This document shows positions 1-6,773 of a DNA stretch of 11,516 bases, piece after piece (the first letter of the stretch is position 1; each line of letters begins with the position of its first letter). Source of the DNA: Dehalococcoidales bacterium (lineage in GTDB: Bacteria; Chloroflexota; Dehalococcoidia; Dehalococcoidales; ARS1013); NCBI GenBank assembly GCA_030672225.1, contig DAOVGW010000038.1, positions 1 to 11,516 of the forward strand, written 5' to 3'. Made by a program: the position numbers and the translations under genes. The notes below the pieces were generated by a model. The model saw nothing but the letters and a program-made list of their open reading frames with translations, did no database searches and was not told the DNA's origin.

Positions 1-132
1 CCCTCCAAGACTTACATGCATAAGACCAGGGACGAATTCAATCTCTTTGGCCTTCTTATAGTAAGTAACACCCTGAACCAGCGCCGAGCTACAGTTACCC
101 ACCCCTATTATGGCTACATTTATACTACCCAA
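1..132 (-). CDS. ino1: Inositol-3-phosphate synthase, N-terminal part (cut by window edge)
   Basis: Only the first 44 codons are present; the gene continues beyond base 1. The enzyme converts glucose-6-phosphate to inositol-3-phosphate using NAD, the first step to inositol lipids and compatible solutes. The start of an NAD-binding Rossmann fold is visible: VAIIGVGNCSSALVQGV at residues 5-21, followed by VPGLMHV at 34-40. As remembered, this closely matches the actinobacterial/archaeal type of Ino1, such as the Mycobacterium enzyme. I chose a TTG start at 132 because the frame is closed by a TGA two codons upstream and a GGGAGG ribosome binding site lies 7 nt before the TTG. It follows truB on the same strand after 129 bp but has its own promoter. 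The family call is confident although the fragment is short. Confidence 0.88.
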   Translation of the reverse strand, partial: MGSINVAIIGVGNCSSALVQGVTYYKKAKEIEFVPGLMHVSLGG

Positions 133-199
133 TTTTCAACCTCCCTTCCTGTAAAAGCTAACTAGACCCTACTTCCTTCTAAGGGCCACCCAAACTATG

Positions 200-229
200 A
201 ATATAGCTATTTTATAAGCAAGTTGTCAA
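200..229 (-). promoter_or_regulatory. Sigma-70 type promoter of ino1
   Basis: On the minus strand a perfect TTGACA (-35) occupies 224-229 and TATATT (-10, 5 of 6 matches) occupies 200-205, with an 18-bp spacer. The predicted transcript starts near 193, giving a leader of about 60 nt before the TTG start of ino1. No convincing terminator lies between truB and this promoter, so ino1 could also receive readthrough from the nusA operon. Confidence 0.7.
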
Positions 230-261
230 GAGTCTGAGGCGCTTTGCCGACTACAAACAGG

Positions 262-1152
262 CTAGACAAAGACCTTCTCCGGTCGCCACTGCCCGCTTTC
301 AGGATTAAAACTCAGCACAGCTAAAAAACAGCCGTCCCGGCTATAGGCACGGCACCGCCCTTCAAAGCCAGTCCCATCTGGAGCATCCCCCAGAACAAGA
401 GGGCCGCCATTCCTTAGCACCGGCTCCTGCTCCTCACTAACGACCACAGCCGCCCAATGCGATAGCACAGTATCCATCGGATAGACTAGGTCCTGCCAGG
501 AGTTATAGCTAAAGGCATTCTCAAGTTGTAAAGGTGAAACGGCGTCTTTTATATCAAAGGGGCCATACCTTGAACGAACCAGACTCTTCAGATGAGCACC
601 ACAACCCAGAAGCTCACCTAAATTATGAGCCAGTGAGCGGATATAGGTACCCCGGCCACATTCTACCTCTATGGTCACCAGCGGCAGTTTAAAGTCTATT
701 AGCTTAAGCTGGTAGATTGCAACCTGCCGGCTTTCCCGGCTAACAGCAATGCCGGCTCGGGCTAACTCATAAAGTCTCTGGCCGCGATACTTCAGAGCGC
801 TATACATTGGTGGCATCTGTTGTATTAAACCGCAGAAAGAGCCAAGTGCCGTCTCAAATTGCCGCCGACTAATCCGAGAGGGGTCTGCCTGCCGAATAAT
901 CTTACCGGTAGCGTCATAGGTATCTGTAGCCACCCCCAGTTCAATCTCAGCTCTATACACTTTGCTCCAGCCCAGCAGAAACTCAATAACCCTTGTTCCC
1001 TGACCAAGGCAGACTGGTAAAACGCCACAAGCCTCCGGGTCAAGGGTGCCGGCATGGCCAACGCGCCGCTCTCCACTCAGCCGCCTGACCAAAGCCACCA
1101 TGCTAAAAGAGGTCTTGCCTGAGGGCTTATTGATATTTAGTATACCATCCAT
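262..1152 (-). CDS. truB: tRNA pseudouridine(55) synthase TruB
   Basis: This enzyme makes the near-universal pseudouridine at position 55 in the T loop of tRNAs. The 296-residue product opens with DGILNINKPSGKTS and carries the signature GHAGTLDPEACGVLPV at residues 32-47, in which Asp38 is the expected catalytic aspartate. The conserved RGTYIRSLAHNLGE segment lies in the middle, and a short PUA-like RNA-binding region seems to occupy about the last 65 residues. The ATG lies 2 bp after the rbfA stop with AGGGG just upstream, so it is probably translated by coupling as the last gene of the nusA operon. The length is normal for bacterial TruB. No terminator hairpin with a T run follows the stop. 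Confidence 0.96.
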   Translation of the reverse strand: MDGILNINKPSGKTSFSMVALVRRLSGERRVGHAGTLDPEACGVLPVCLGQGTRVIEFLLGWSKVYRAEIELGVATDTYDATGKIIRQADPSRISRRQFETALGSFCGLIQQMPPMYSALKYRGQRLYELARAGIAVSRESRQVAIYQLKLIDFKLPLVTIEVECGRGTYIRSLAHNLGELLGCGAHLKSLVRSRYGPFDIKDAVSPLQLENAFSYNSWQDLVYPMDTVLSHWAAVVVSEEQEPVLRNGGPLVLGDAPDGTGFEGRCRAYSRDGCFLAVLSFNPESGQWRPEKVFV

Positions 1153-1154
1153 AG

Positions 1155-1511
1155 CTAGCCCCTGTTTTCAGCCTCACTAACCCGGTCAATCAGCTCCAAG
1201 ATATGAGCTCCCCGTTCAATAGAATCATCCCACTGAAAGTCAAGTTCAGGAACGTGTCGCAACCTCAAACGCTTAGCCAGCTCACCACGAAAAAATCCTG
1301 AAGCAGCAGTCAGTACACGCAGTGTCTCTTCCTTCTTTTCCTCACTACCGATACAACTAACAAAGACCTTGGCAGACCTCAGGTCAGGTGAGGTGGAAAC
1401 CTCGGTGATAGTAACAAAACTGTCAAGCCTTGGGTCCTTTACCTGGCGTTGCAGTAACTGGCTAATTTCCTGGCGAATGAGGTGGTTCACCCGCTCAATA
1501 CGACGTGTCAT
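1155..1511 (-). CDS. rbfA: 30S ribosome-binding factor RbfA
   Basis: RbfA is a small KH-fold protein that binds immature 30S subunits and helps 16S rRNA 5'-end maturation, especially in the cold. The 118-residue product shows the family pattern: R-I-x-R-V-N at the N-terminus, then I-R-Q-E-I-S-Q-L-L, then K-D-P-R-L at residues 25-29. The central ITEVSTSPDLRSAKVFVS strand-helix segment and the C-terminal HVPELDFQWDDSIERG follow. The ribosome binding site AGGAGGA lies 5 nt before the ATG and overlaps the infB stop codon. The gap to infB is 9 bp and to truB 2 bp, so it sits inside one transcription unit. Confidence 0.95.
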   Translation of the reverse strand: MTRRIERVNHLIRQEISQLLQRQVKDPRLDSFVTITEVSTSPDLRSAKVFVSCIGSEEKKEETLRVLTAASGFFRGELAKRLRLRHVPELDFQWDDSIERGAHILELIDRVSEAENRG

Positions 1512-1520
1512 AACTTCCTC

Positions 1521-3353
1521 CTAGCCAGCCTTATCCATTCTATAAAACTCTAAAATGTCACCAACTTGAAAGTTGGTAAAATCTTTGATGCCGACACCAC
1601 ACTCATAGCCTGCAGCCACTTCACTAACATTATCCTTAAAGCGCCTCAGACTGCTAACGGAAGACTCAAACACCACCTCATCTCCACGCCGAACCCTAGC
1701 CGGTACATCCCGATTTACTTTACCTCCGGTGACATAGACACCGGCTATCTTCCCCCATTTGCTACTGGAAAAGATAGCCCTGACTTCAGCCCGCCCTTCG
1801 GTAACCTCAACATAGACCGGCTCCAGCATACCTTTAAGCGCCTTTTCTACATCACCAACCAAATCATAAATCACATCATAGTGGCGGATGTCTACGCCCT
1901 CCGTTTCGGCTATCCGCTTGGCTCCAGCCTCAGCACCGGTATTAAAAGTGATGATAAGACCCTTGGAAGCAATGGCCAGCATGACATCACTCTCAGTAAC
2001 ACTGCCGCTACCGCTATGGATAATCCTAACCTTGACCTCACCTACTGCTAGCCGCTCCAGGGAGCTCCTTATCGGTTCAATACTACCCTGGACATCAGCC
2101 TTGAGGATAATGTTAAGCTCCTTTACCCGTCCCGAGCTTATCTGGTCAGAGAAACTAGCAAGAGTAACTGCTTTTCTGGCTAACTGTGTCTCCTTGAGGT
2201 GTTTCTCTGCCAAAGCCCGCGCCTTGCGCTCATCAGCCACTACGGTCAGCGTGTCCCCTGCTTGAGGCACACTGTGCAAACCAAGGACGACAACAGGGGT
2301 AGATGGCTTGCCCTTCCTGAGCCGCCTGCCGGAATCATTAAACATTGCCTTAACCCTACCCCAGGCAGTACCAACTACTACCGCGTCCCCAACCCTCAAG
2401 TTGCCATTATGAACTAGCACCGTAGCCAGTGGCCCCTTGGTCCTGTCCAGTCTGGCCTCAACAACCACTCCGGTTGCTACTTGAGAAGGGTCTGCTCTAA
2501 GTTCCTCCAACTCAGCTACCAGCAGAAGGTTCTCCAGCAAGACAGGGATGCCTTCTTTAGTTTTGGCTGAAGTCAGAACACAAACAGTATCGCCTCCCCA
2601 CCCCTCAACAACCAAACCGGCATCAGCTAGCTGTTGCTTAACCCGCTCCGGGTTGGCGTCTGGCTTATCAATCTTATTAATGGCCACCACAATCGGTACT
2701 CCAGCCGCCCGGGCATGGTCCAAGGCTTCTAAAGTCTGTGGCATTACCCCATCATCAGCCGCCACCACCAGAACAGTGATGTCGGTTACCTGGGTACCCC
2801 TAGCTCGCATGGCAGTAAAAGCTTCGTGCCCCGGAGTATCCAAGAAAGTAATCCGTTGCCCTTCCACCTCTACTTGATAGGCACCGATGTGCTGGGTAAT
2901 GCTGCCAATCTCAGTATCTATTACATTAGACTGCCTGATAGCATCAAGAAGTCTGGTCTTACCATGGTCAACATGCCCCATGATGGTAACTACCGGCGGC
3001 CGTGGCTTTAGATTGTCTACCCCCTCACCCAGGCGTTGCTTTCTCTTAATCTCACCAACAACACCGACAGAGCTTCGAGTTGTGCCGGGTTGCCGGTGAG
3101 CCTCATAACCAAAGACACTAGCTACCGCTGCCGCAGCCTCATAGTCAATAACCTGATTAATATTAGCCATGATGCCATTTCTCACCAGCTGTTTGATAAC
3201 GGCAATGGCGCTAACCTTGAGAAGGTCGGCTAACTGCCTGACACTTAAGGCACTGGGAATCTCAAGTGAGACCATCTCAATGGTGGGAGAACCTTTGCCA
3301 GCTTCCTCATCTCCCGGCTCAGTGATACGAGCCTGTTTACTTGCCTCAGCCAC
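1521..3353 (-). CDS. infB: Translation initiation factor IF-2
   Basis: IF-2 is the GTPase that places initiator fMet-tRNA on the 30S subunit and promotes subunit joining. I chose a GTG start at 3353 (610 residues): it has AGGGAG 7 nt upstream and overlaps the ylxR stop by 8 bp. The reading frame stays open further upstream, but only as a shadow of ylxR. An IF2_N module spans about residues 36-85. The G domain has G1 GHVDHGKT at 126-133, a switch-1 segment SITQHIGAYQV with Ser where Gly is common, G3 DTPG at 172-175, G4 NKID at 226-229, and a G5 SAK. Beta-barrel and C-terminal fMet-tRNA binding domains follow. Unlike the IF-2 of Escherichia coli or Myxococcus, it has almost no long disordered N-terminal region. 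Confidence 0.96.
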   Translation of the reverse strand: MAEASKQARITEPGDEEAGKGSPTIEMVSLEIPSALSVRQLADLLKVSAIAVIKQLVRNGIMANINQVIDYEAAAAVASVFGYEAHRQPGTTRSSVGVVGEIKRKQRLGEGVDNLKPRPPVVTIMGHVDHGKTRLLDAIRQSNVIDTEIGSITQHIGAYQVEVEGQRITFLDTPGHEAFTAMRARGTQVTDITVLVVAADDGVMPQTLEALDHARAAGVPIVVAINKIDKPDANPERVKQQLADAGLVVEGWGGDTVCVLTSAKTKEGIPVLLENLLLVAELEELRADPSQVATGVVVEARLDRTKGPLATVLVHNGNLRVGDAVVVGTAWGRVKAMFNDSGRRLRKGKPSTPVVVLGLHSVPQAGDTLTVVADERKARALAEKHLKETQLARKAVTLASFSDQISSGRVKELNIILKADVQGSIEPIRSSLERLAVGEVKVRIIHSGSGSVTESDVMLAIASKGLIITFNTGAEAGAKRIAETEGVDIRHYDVIYDLVGDVEKALKGMLEPVYVEVTEGRAEVRAIFSSSKWGKIAGVYVTGGKVNRDVPARVRRGDEVVFESSVSSLRRFKDNVSEVAAGYECGVGIKDFTNFQVGDILEFYRMDKAG

Positions 3354-3657
3354 TAACCAACTCCCTATCAAGTTTTTTACCAAATTCAATAAGCCGTTCC
3401 CGATTCTCCTGGGTAAGACTCGTTCGTAGAGTATACTCCAGCCGGCCAGCCACCAGCCCTGCCTGCCAGCACTTAAGTGTCGGGCACATATAAGCACCAC
3501 GCCCGGCTTTCCTGTTGTCAGTATCAACCTCTACACCCCCGCCGGGGAGAGCCACCAAGCGGATTAACTGCCGCTTAGCCTTCACCTGGCGGCAAGCAAC
3601 ACATGTCCGCTGCGGTATATGCTTATTAGTAGTACTCGTCGTCTCCATCCCCTTCAA
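3346..3657 (-). CDS. rnpM: YlxR family RNA-binding protein (RnpM), RNase P modulator
   Basis: This is a small basic protein of the DUF448/YlxR family, usually encoded between nusA and infB. In Bacillus it has been reported to bind the RNase P RNA. The family signature RTCVACR lies at residues 17-23, and GRGAYMCPTLKCW follows in mid-protein with two further cysteines. The start is uncertain. TTG at 3657 has GAGGGG 6 nt upstream and is preferred (103 residues). An ATG at 3648 (100 residues) has AAGGGG directly against it, which is too close. The gene overlaps the nusA end by 32 bp and the infB start by 8 bp, so translation is very probably coupled on both sides. Confidence 0.88.
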   Translation of the reverse strand: MKGMETTSTTNKHIPQRTCVACRQVKAKRQLIRLVALPGGGVEVDTDNRKAGRGAYMCPTLKCWQAGLVAGRLEYTLRTSLTQENRERLIEFGKKLDRELVSG

Positions 3658-4990
3658 TTCCTGCCCCTCGGCGCTGTTTTTTCAGTTTGATACCATCCTC
3701 AGCCCTGTCTTTGCCCTGAGCGGCTTTCTTTTTCTTCTTTTTCTTCTTTAATGGGTCACTGGATTTAGGCAAGCCCGGCCTTAGAATATCCTCAGCAAAA
3801 CGGACTTGCCGTTTTTTGGTTGTTTCTGGCGCTATCCCCGGAATAACGGCTTCTACCGATACTAAACTTGGCTCCACGATTTCCAGGGCTTCCTCCGCAG
3901 GCTCCTCACCAACTGCGGTAACCTCTCCCGCCTCAACAGCTTCCGCCTTCTTTGCCTCAGCTTCCGAGGCACTTATAATGTCAATTCGCCATCCGACAAG
4001 CTTTACCGCAAGCCTGACATTCTGTCCCTCTTTGCCAATAGCCAAAGAGAGTTGTCGGTCAGGAATAACCACGGTAGCTGTCTCCTCCGCCTCACTAAGC
4101 TCAACACTTACCACCCGGGCCGGGCTAAGGGCCTTAGCAATAAAGGCCGCTGGCTCCGAACTCCAGTTAATGACATCAATCTTTTCTCCATTTAACTCAC
4201 TGGCAATATTCTGTATCCTGATACCACGAAGTCCAACGCAGCAACCAACCGGGTCAATTCCCTCCTGAGCTGCTGCCACAGCTACTTTACTGCGGTAGCC
4301 AGCTTCACGAGCCACTGCTTTTATCTCCACGGCGCCGTTAAAAACCTCCGGTACCTCCAGCTCAAAAAGCCGACGAAGTAGACCCGGGTGGGAACGCGAT
4401 ACCACCAGCAGAGGCCCTCTTTCTGACTGAGATACCTCCAGAAGATAGACTTTAAGCCTTTGACCTACACGGTACCTCTCGTTGGGCGCCTGCTCAGGTT
4501 GAGGCATCACCGCTTCGGCTCTACCAATATCAATAAATATCTGTCTGGGCTCAACGCGCCGCACCACACCGCTGACAATGTCACCTTCCTTGCCAGCATA
4601 TTCCTCATAAATAGCACTATACTCTGCCTCATGAAGACGCTGCAGGATAACCTGTTTTGCCGTCTGAGCAGCAATACGTCCGGCATTACGCGGCGTAGCT
4701 TCTACCAGAACAGCATCACCAATCTCTACCTCCGGCTTAATTTTACGTGCCTCAGCCAGTGATATCTCACAGCGCGTATCTCGGGGTTGCTCAACCACCG
4801 CCTTCTCCGCCCACACCTGAACCTTACCGTTAGTAGGGTCAATCTTAGCCTCAATGTTCTGGTTAGGGACAAAGCTATCCTTACGGTAAGCCGATACCAG
4901 CGCCGCCTCTACCGCACCAAGCACCACCTCTTTTGACAGGTTCTTCTCCGCCGCCAGCTGAGTTATGGCAAGCAGAAACTCGCTCTTCAT
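3626..4990 (-). CDS. nusA: Transcription termination/antitermination factor NusA
   Basis: NusA binds RNA polymerase and nascent RNA and modulates pausing, intrinsic termination and antitermination. The 454-residue product has the polymerase-binding N-terminal domain (about 1-130), an S1 domain (about 135-200, with GVVRRVEPRQIFIDIG), KH1 (about 205-285, loop GLRG at 253-256) and KH2 (about 300-345, loop GKEG at 319-322). The tail from about 345 is low complexity: first acidic and alanine-rich, then basic with a run of eight lysines encoded near 3723-3750, ending in an acidic GDGDDEYY. It is the first gene of its operon; rimP, often upstream of nusA, is absent. The only in-frame start is ATG at 4990; the nearest good ribosome binding site, GGAGG, is 13 nt away, rather far. 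A terminator-like hairpin sits in its leader. Confidence 0.95.
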   Translation of the reverse strand: MKSEFLLAITQLAAEKNLSKEVVLGAVEAALVSAYRKDSFVPNQNIEAKIDPTNGKVQVWAEKAVVEQPRDTRCEISLAEARKIKPEVEIGDAVLVEATPRNAGRIAAQTAKQVILQRLHEAEYSAIYEEYAGKEGDIVSGVVRRVEPRQIFIDIGRAEAVMPQPEQAPNERYRVGQRLKVYLLEVSQSERGPLLVVSRSHPGLLRRLFELEVPEVFNGAVEIKAVAREAGYRSKVAVAAAQEGIDPVGCCVGLRGIRIQNIASELNGEKIDVINWSSEPAAFIAKALSPARVVSVELSEAEETATVVIPDRQLSLAIGKEGQNVRLAVKLVGWRIDIISASEAEAKKAEAVEAGEVTAVGEEPAEEALEIVEPSLVSVEAVIPGIAPETTKKRQVRFAEDILRPGLPKSSDPLKKKKKKKKAAQGKDRAEDGIKLKKQRRGAGIEGDGDDEYY

Positions 4991-5021
4991 CCCGAAACTA
5001 GACCTCCAACCTTGATCTTAC

Positions 5022-5048
5022 AACAAAAAAGTGGGACTTAGCCCACTT
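5022..5048 (-). terminator. Intrinsic terminator (attenuator) in the nusA leader
   Basis: On the minus strand AAGTGGG (5048-5042) pairs perfectly with CCCACTT (5035-5029) around a 6-nt loop CTAAGT. A T run follows directly, reading TTTTTTGTTG with the first two T inside the stem. It lies between the nusA promoter and the nusA ATG, so only readthrough transcripts reach the operon. On the plus strand the T run would be upstream, so it does not act as a terminator there. The U tract is broken by a G, the kind of weak terminator that depends on NusA in Bacillus subtilis. Confidence 0.72.
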
Positions 5049-5051
5049 CGC

Positions 5052-5082
5052 TACTTACTACTCCTCTTATTAACAGTAAGTA
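5052..5082. repeat. 8-bp inverted repeat overlapping the nusA -10 box and start site
   Basis: TACTTACT (5052-5059) and AGTAAGTA (5075-5082) form a perfect 8-bp dyad with a 15-bp centre. The right arm overlaps the -10 box at 5079-5084 and the left arm falls about 13-20 nt into the predicted transcript. One arm lies upstream of the expected start, so the dyad would act mainly as DNA, for example as an operator. No known regulator is recognised. Confidence 0.4.
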
Positions 5083-5107
5083 TATCATAATTAACCTCAA
5101 GATGCAA
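5079..5107 (-). promoter_or_regulatory. Extended -10 promoter of the nusA operon
   Basis: On the minus strand TATACT (-10) occupies 5079-5084 and is preceded by TGA (5087-5085), giving the extended TGnTATACT form. TTGCAT (-35, only the TTG strong) occupies 5102-5107 with a 17-bp spacer. The predicted start is near 5072, giving a leader of about 82 nt that contains the hairpin at 5029-5048. It lies back to back with the comM promoter, whose -35 begins 37 bp away. Confidence 0.65.
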
Positions 5108-5126
5108 TAGCCAAACTCAGTAGAAA

Positions 5127-5178
5127 GCCACTGCCTACTAGCGTTGACACTTGAAAGGCTTCACGCTAACATAGTGGC
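5127..5178. repeat. Interrupted nested palindrome spanning the comM promoter
   Basis: Inner arms TAGCGT (5139-5144) and ACGCTA (5163-5168), and outer arms GCCACT (5127-5132) and AGTGGC (5173-5178), are each perfect inverted repeats. Their centres differ by only 1 bp. The inner arms touch the first base of the -35 and the first two bases of the -10, so a protein bound here would cover the promoter. If transcribed from further upstream it could instead fold as a hairpin ending just before the comM ribosome binding site. Confidence 0.4.
5144..5172 (+). promoter_or_regulatory. Promoter of comM
   Basis: A perfect TTGACA (-35) lies at 5144-5149 and TAACAT (-10, 4 of 6 matches) at 5167-5172, with a 17-bp spacer. 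The expected start, near 5179, is only about 10 nt before the ATG at 5190. The AAGGA ribosome binding site (5179-5183) would then be at the extreme 5' end of the mRNA, which is unusually short, so a second upstream start is possible. Confidence 0.55.
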
Positions 5179-5189
5179 AAGGAAACTTC

Positions 5190-6710
5190 ATGCTAGCCAA
5201 GGTTAAAAGTTGCGCTATAGTCGGCCTGGAAGGGGCTACCGTTGAGGTTGAGGTAGATATTTCCCCGGGTTTACCTTCGTTTATCATTGTCGGCTTGCCC
5301 GATGCCGCTGTCCAAGAAGCCAAAGAGCGAGTTCGCTCTGCTATCCGAAACTCCAGCTTTACCTTCCCAATGAAGCGTATTGTCGTAAATCTAGCCCCTG
5401 CTGACTTAAAGAAAGCCGGCCCGGCCTATGATTTGCCCATTGCCGTTGGCATTCTTCTGGCTTCAGAGCAGGTATATGCTGATGTCTCTCAAGCCCTGCT
5501 CCTTGGCGAGCTTTCCCTGGATGGCAGCCTACGCCATACCAATGGTATCTTACCTATGGTTGCCCTGGCTCACCAGGAAGGGGCTTCTAGTGTTATTGTG
5601 CCTGAGACCGATGCCAAAGAGGCCTCCTTAATAGAAGGCGTTAAGATTCTCCCTTTTACCTCACTGGCCCAGTTGGTTAGCTATCTCCGTGGAGAAGTAC
5701 CACCCCCTGAGTATAAGACGGATAGAGTCCAGGAATATATCCCCCCCGACCAAGGAGTTGCTGACCTGGCTTATATTAAGGGGCAGGAGCATGCCAAGCG
5801 TGCTTTAGAGATAGCTGCCGCTGGCGGACACAACATAATAATGTGTGGCCCGCCGGGTAGTGGCAAAACACTGCTGGCGCGCTCGCTGCCGGCAATACTG
5901 CCACCGATGACCAATGAGGAGGCCCTGGAGGTTACCAAGATTTATAGTGTCACTGGTCTACTGCCAGCAGATACCCCTCTTATCAGGCAGCGACCTTTTC
6001 GTTCCCCCCACTACACCATCTCCAATGCCGGTCTGGTCGGCGGTGGGCACTGGCCAAAACCTGGCGAGATAAGCCTCAGCCACCGCGGGGTCTTGTTCCT
6101 TGATGAGCTGCCTGAATTTGGACATTCTTTGCTTGAGATACTTCGTCAACCCCTGGAAGATAAGCTGGTCACCATCAGCCGTGCTAGAGGGAGTGTCACC
6201 TTCCCGGCTAACTTTATGCTGGTGGGGGCAATGAACCCCTGCCCCTGCGGCTACTATGGTGACCCTTTCCGGCAATGCACCTGCCCTCTCGGCCTGGTGG
6301 CACGCTACCAGAAGCGCATCAGCGGCCCATTTATCGACCGGGTTGATATATTTGTTGAAGTCCCCCATGTTGACTATGAGAAGCTATCTGATGACCGGTT
6401 GGGTGAACTATCGGAGAAAGTCCAAGCCAGGATTACCACTGCCCGTGCCAAACAACTTAAACGCTTTTCCAAAAACAAACTAGCCTGCAACGCTGAGATG
6501 ACACCAACCGAGGTCAGGGAATTCTGCCAGGCAGAAGAAGCCGCCCAGAGCCTGCTTAAGGCAGCCATGAAGCAGCTTTATCTCTCCGCTCGTGCTTTCC
6601 ATCGCATCTTGAAACTGGCCCGCACCATCGCCGATTTGGATAATGGTGATATAATAAAAGCCCATCACCTGGCTGAAGCCATCCAGTACCGGCCAAGGCG
6701 GATGGTTTAG
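5190..6710 (+). CDS. comM: YifB/ComM family Mg-chelatase-like AAA+ ATPase
   Basis: In naturally competent bacteria ComM is a hexameric branch-migration helicase that helps integrate incoming DNA. Many non-competent bacteria also carry the family, so the exact role here is inferred. The 506-residue product, the usual length, has an N-terminal ribosomal S5/Lon-protease-like fold (about 1-165, with SPGLPSFIIVGLPDAAVQEAK near 25-45). The AAA+ domain follows, with Walker A GPPGSGKT at 220-227 and Walker B VLFLDELPEF at 301-310. A cysteine-rich CPCGYYGDP...CTC segment lies at 351-365, and a C-terminal helical Mg_chelatase_C region ends the protein. The ATG at 5190 has AAGGA 6 nt upstream. It diverges from nusA and probably leads an operon with the membrane protein 63 bp downstream. 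Confidence 0.93.
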   Translation: MLAKVKSCAIVGLEGATVEVEVDISPGLPSFIIVGLPDAAVQEAKERVRSAIRNSSFTFPMKRIVVNLAPADLKKAGPAYDLPIAVGILLASEQVYADVSQALLLGELSLDGSLRHTNGILPMVALAHQEGASSVIVPETDAKEASLIEGVKILPFTSLAQLVSYLRGEVPPPEYKTDRVQEYIPPDQGVADLAYIKGQEHAKRALEIAAAGGHNIIMCGPPGSGKTLLARSLPAILPPMTNEEALEVTKIYSVTGLLPADTPLIRQRPFRSPHYTISNAGLVGGGHWPKPGEISLSHRGVLFLDELPEFGHSLLEILRQPLEDKLVTISRARGSVTFPANFMLVGAMNPCPCGYYGDPFRQCTCPLGLVARYQKRISGPFIDRVDIFVEVPHVDYEKLSDDRLGELSEKVQARITTARAKQLKRFSKNKLACNAEMTPTEVREFCQAEEAAQSLLKAAMKQLYLSARAFHRILKLARTIADLDNGDIIKAHHLAEAIQYRPRRMV

Positions 6711-6773
6711 GCGCAAGGAAAATAGCTCCCATCAAACAGAACCTTATGTAAAGTAATCAGGAGGGAAGGGGTA

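Noticed and set aside
3354..3527. Upstream in-frame extension of infB to 3527 (668 residues)
   Set aside because: The extra 58 codons lie inside ylxR in another frame, show no IF-2-like sequence, and lack the good binding site that precedes the GTG at 3353.
3723..3750. Lysine-codon A-rich run in nusA as a programmed -1 frameshift site
   Set aside because: The longest A run is five, so the A_AAA_AAG heptamer is not present, and the normal frame continues to a sensible end.
1566..4762. Many plus-strand open frames of 60-160 codons opposite infB, ylxR and nusA
   Set aside because: They mirror the codon pattern of the conserved genes on the other strand, have no recognisable domains and no consistent binding sites, so they are shadow frames.
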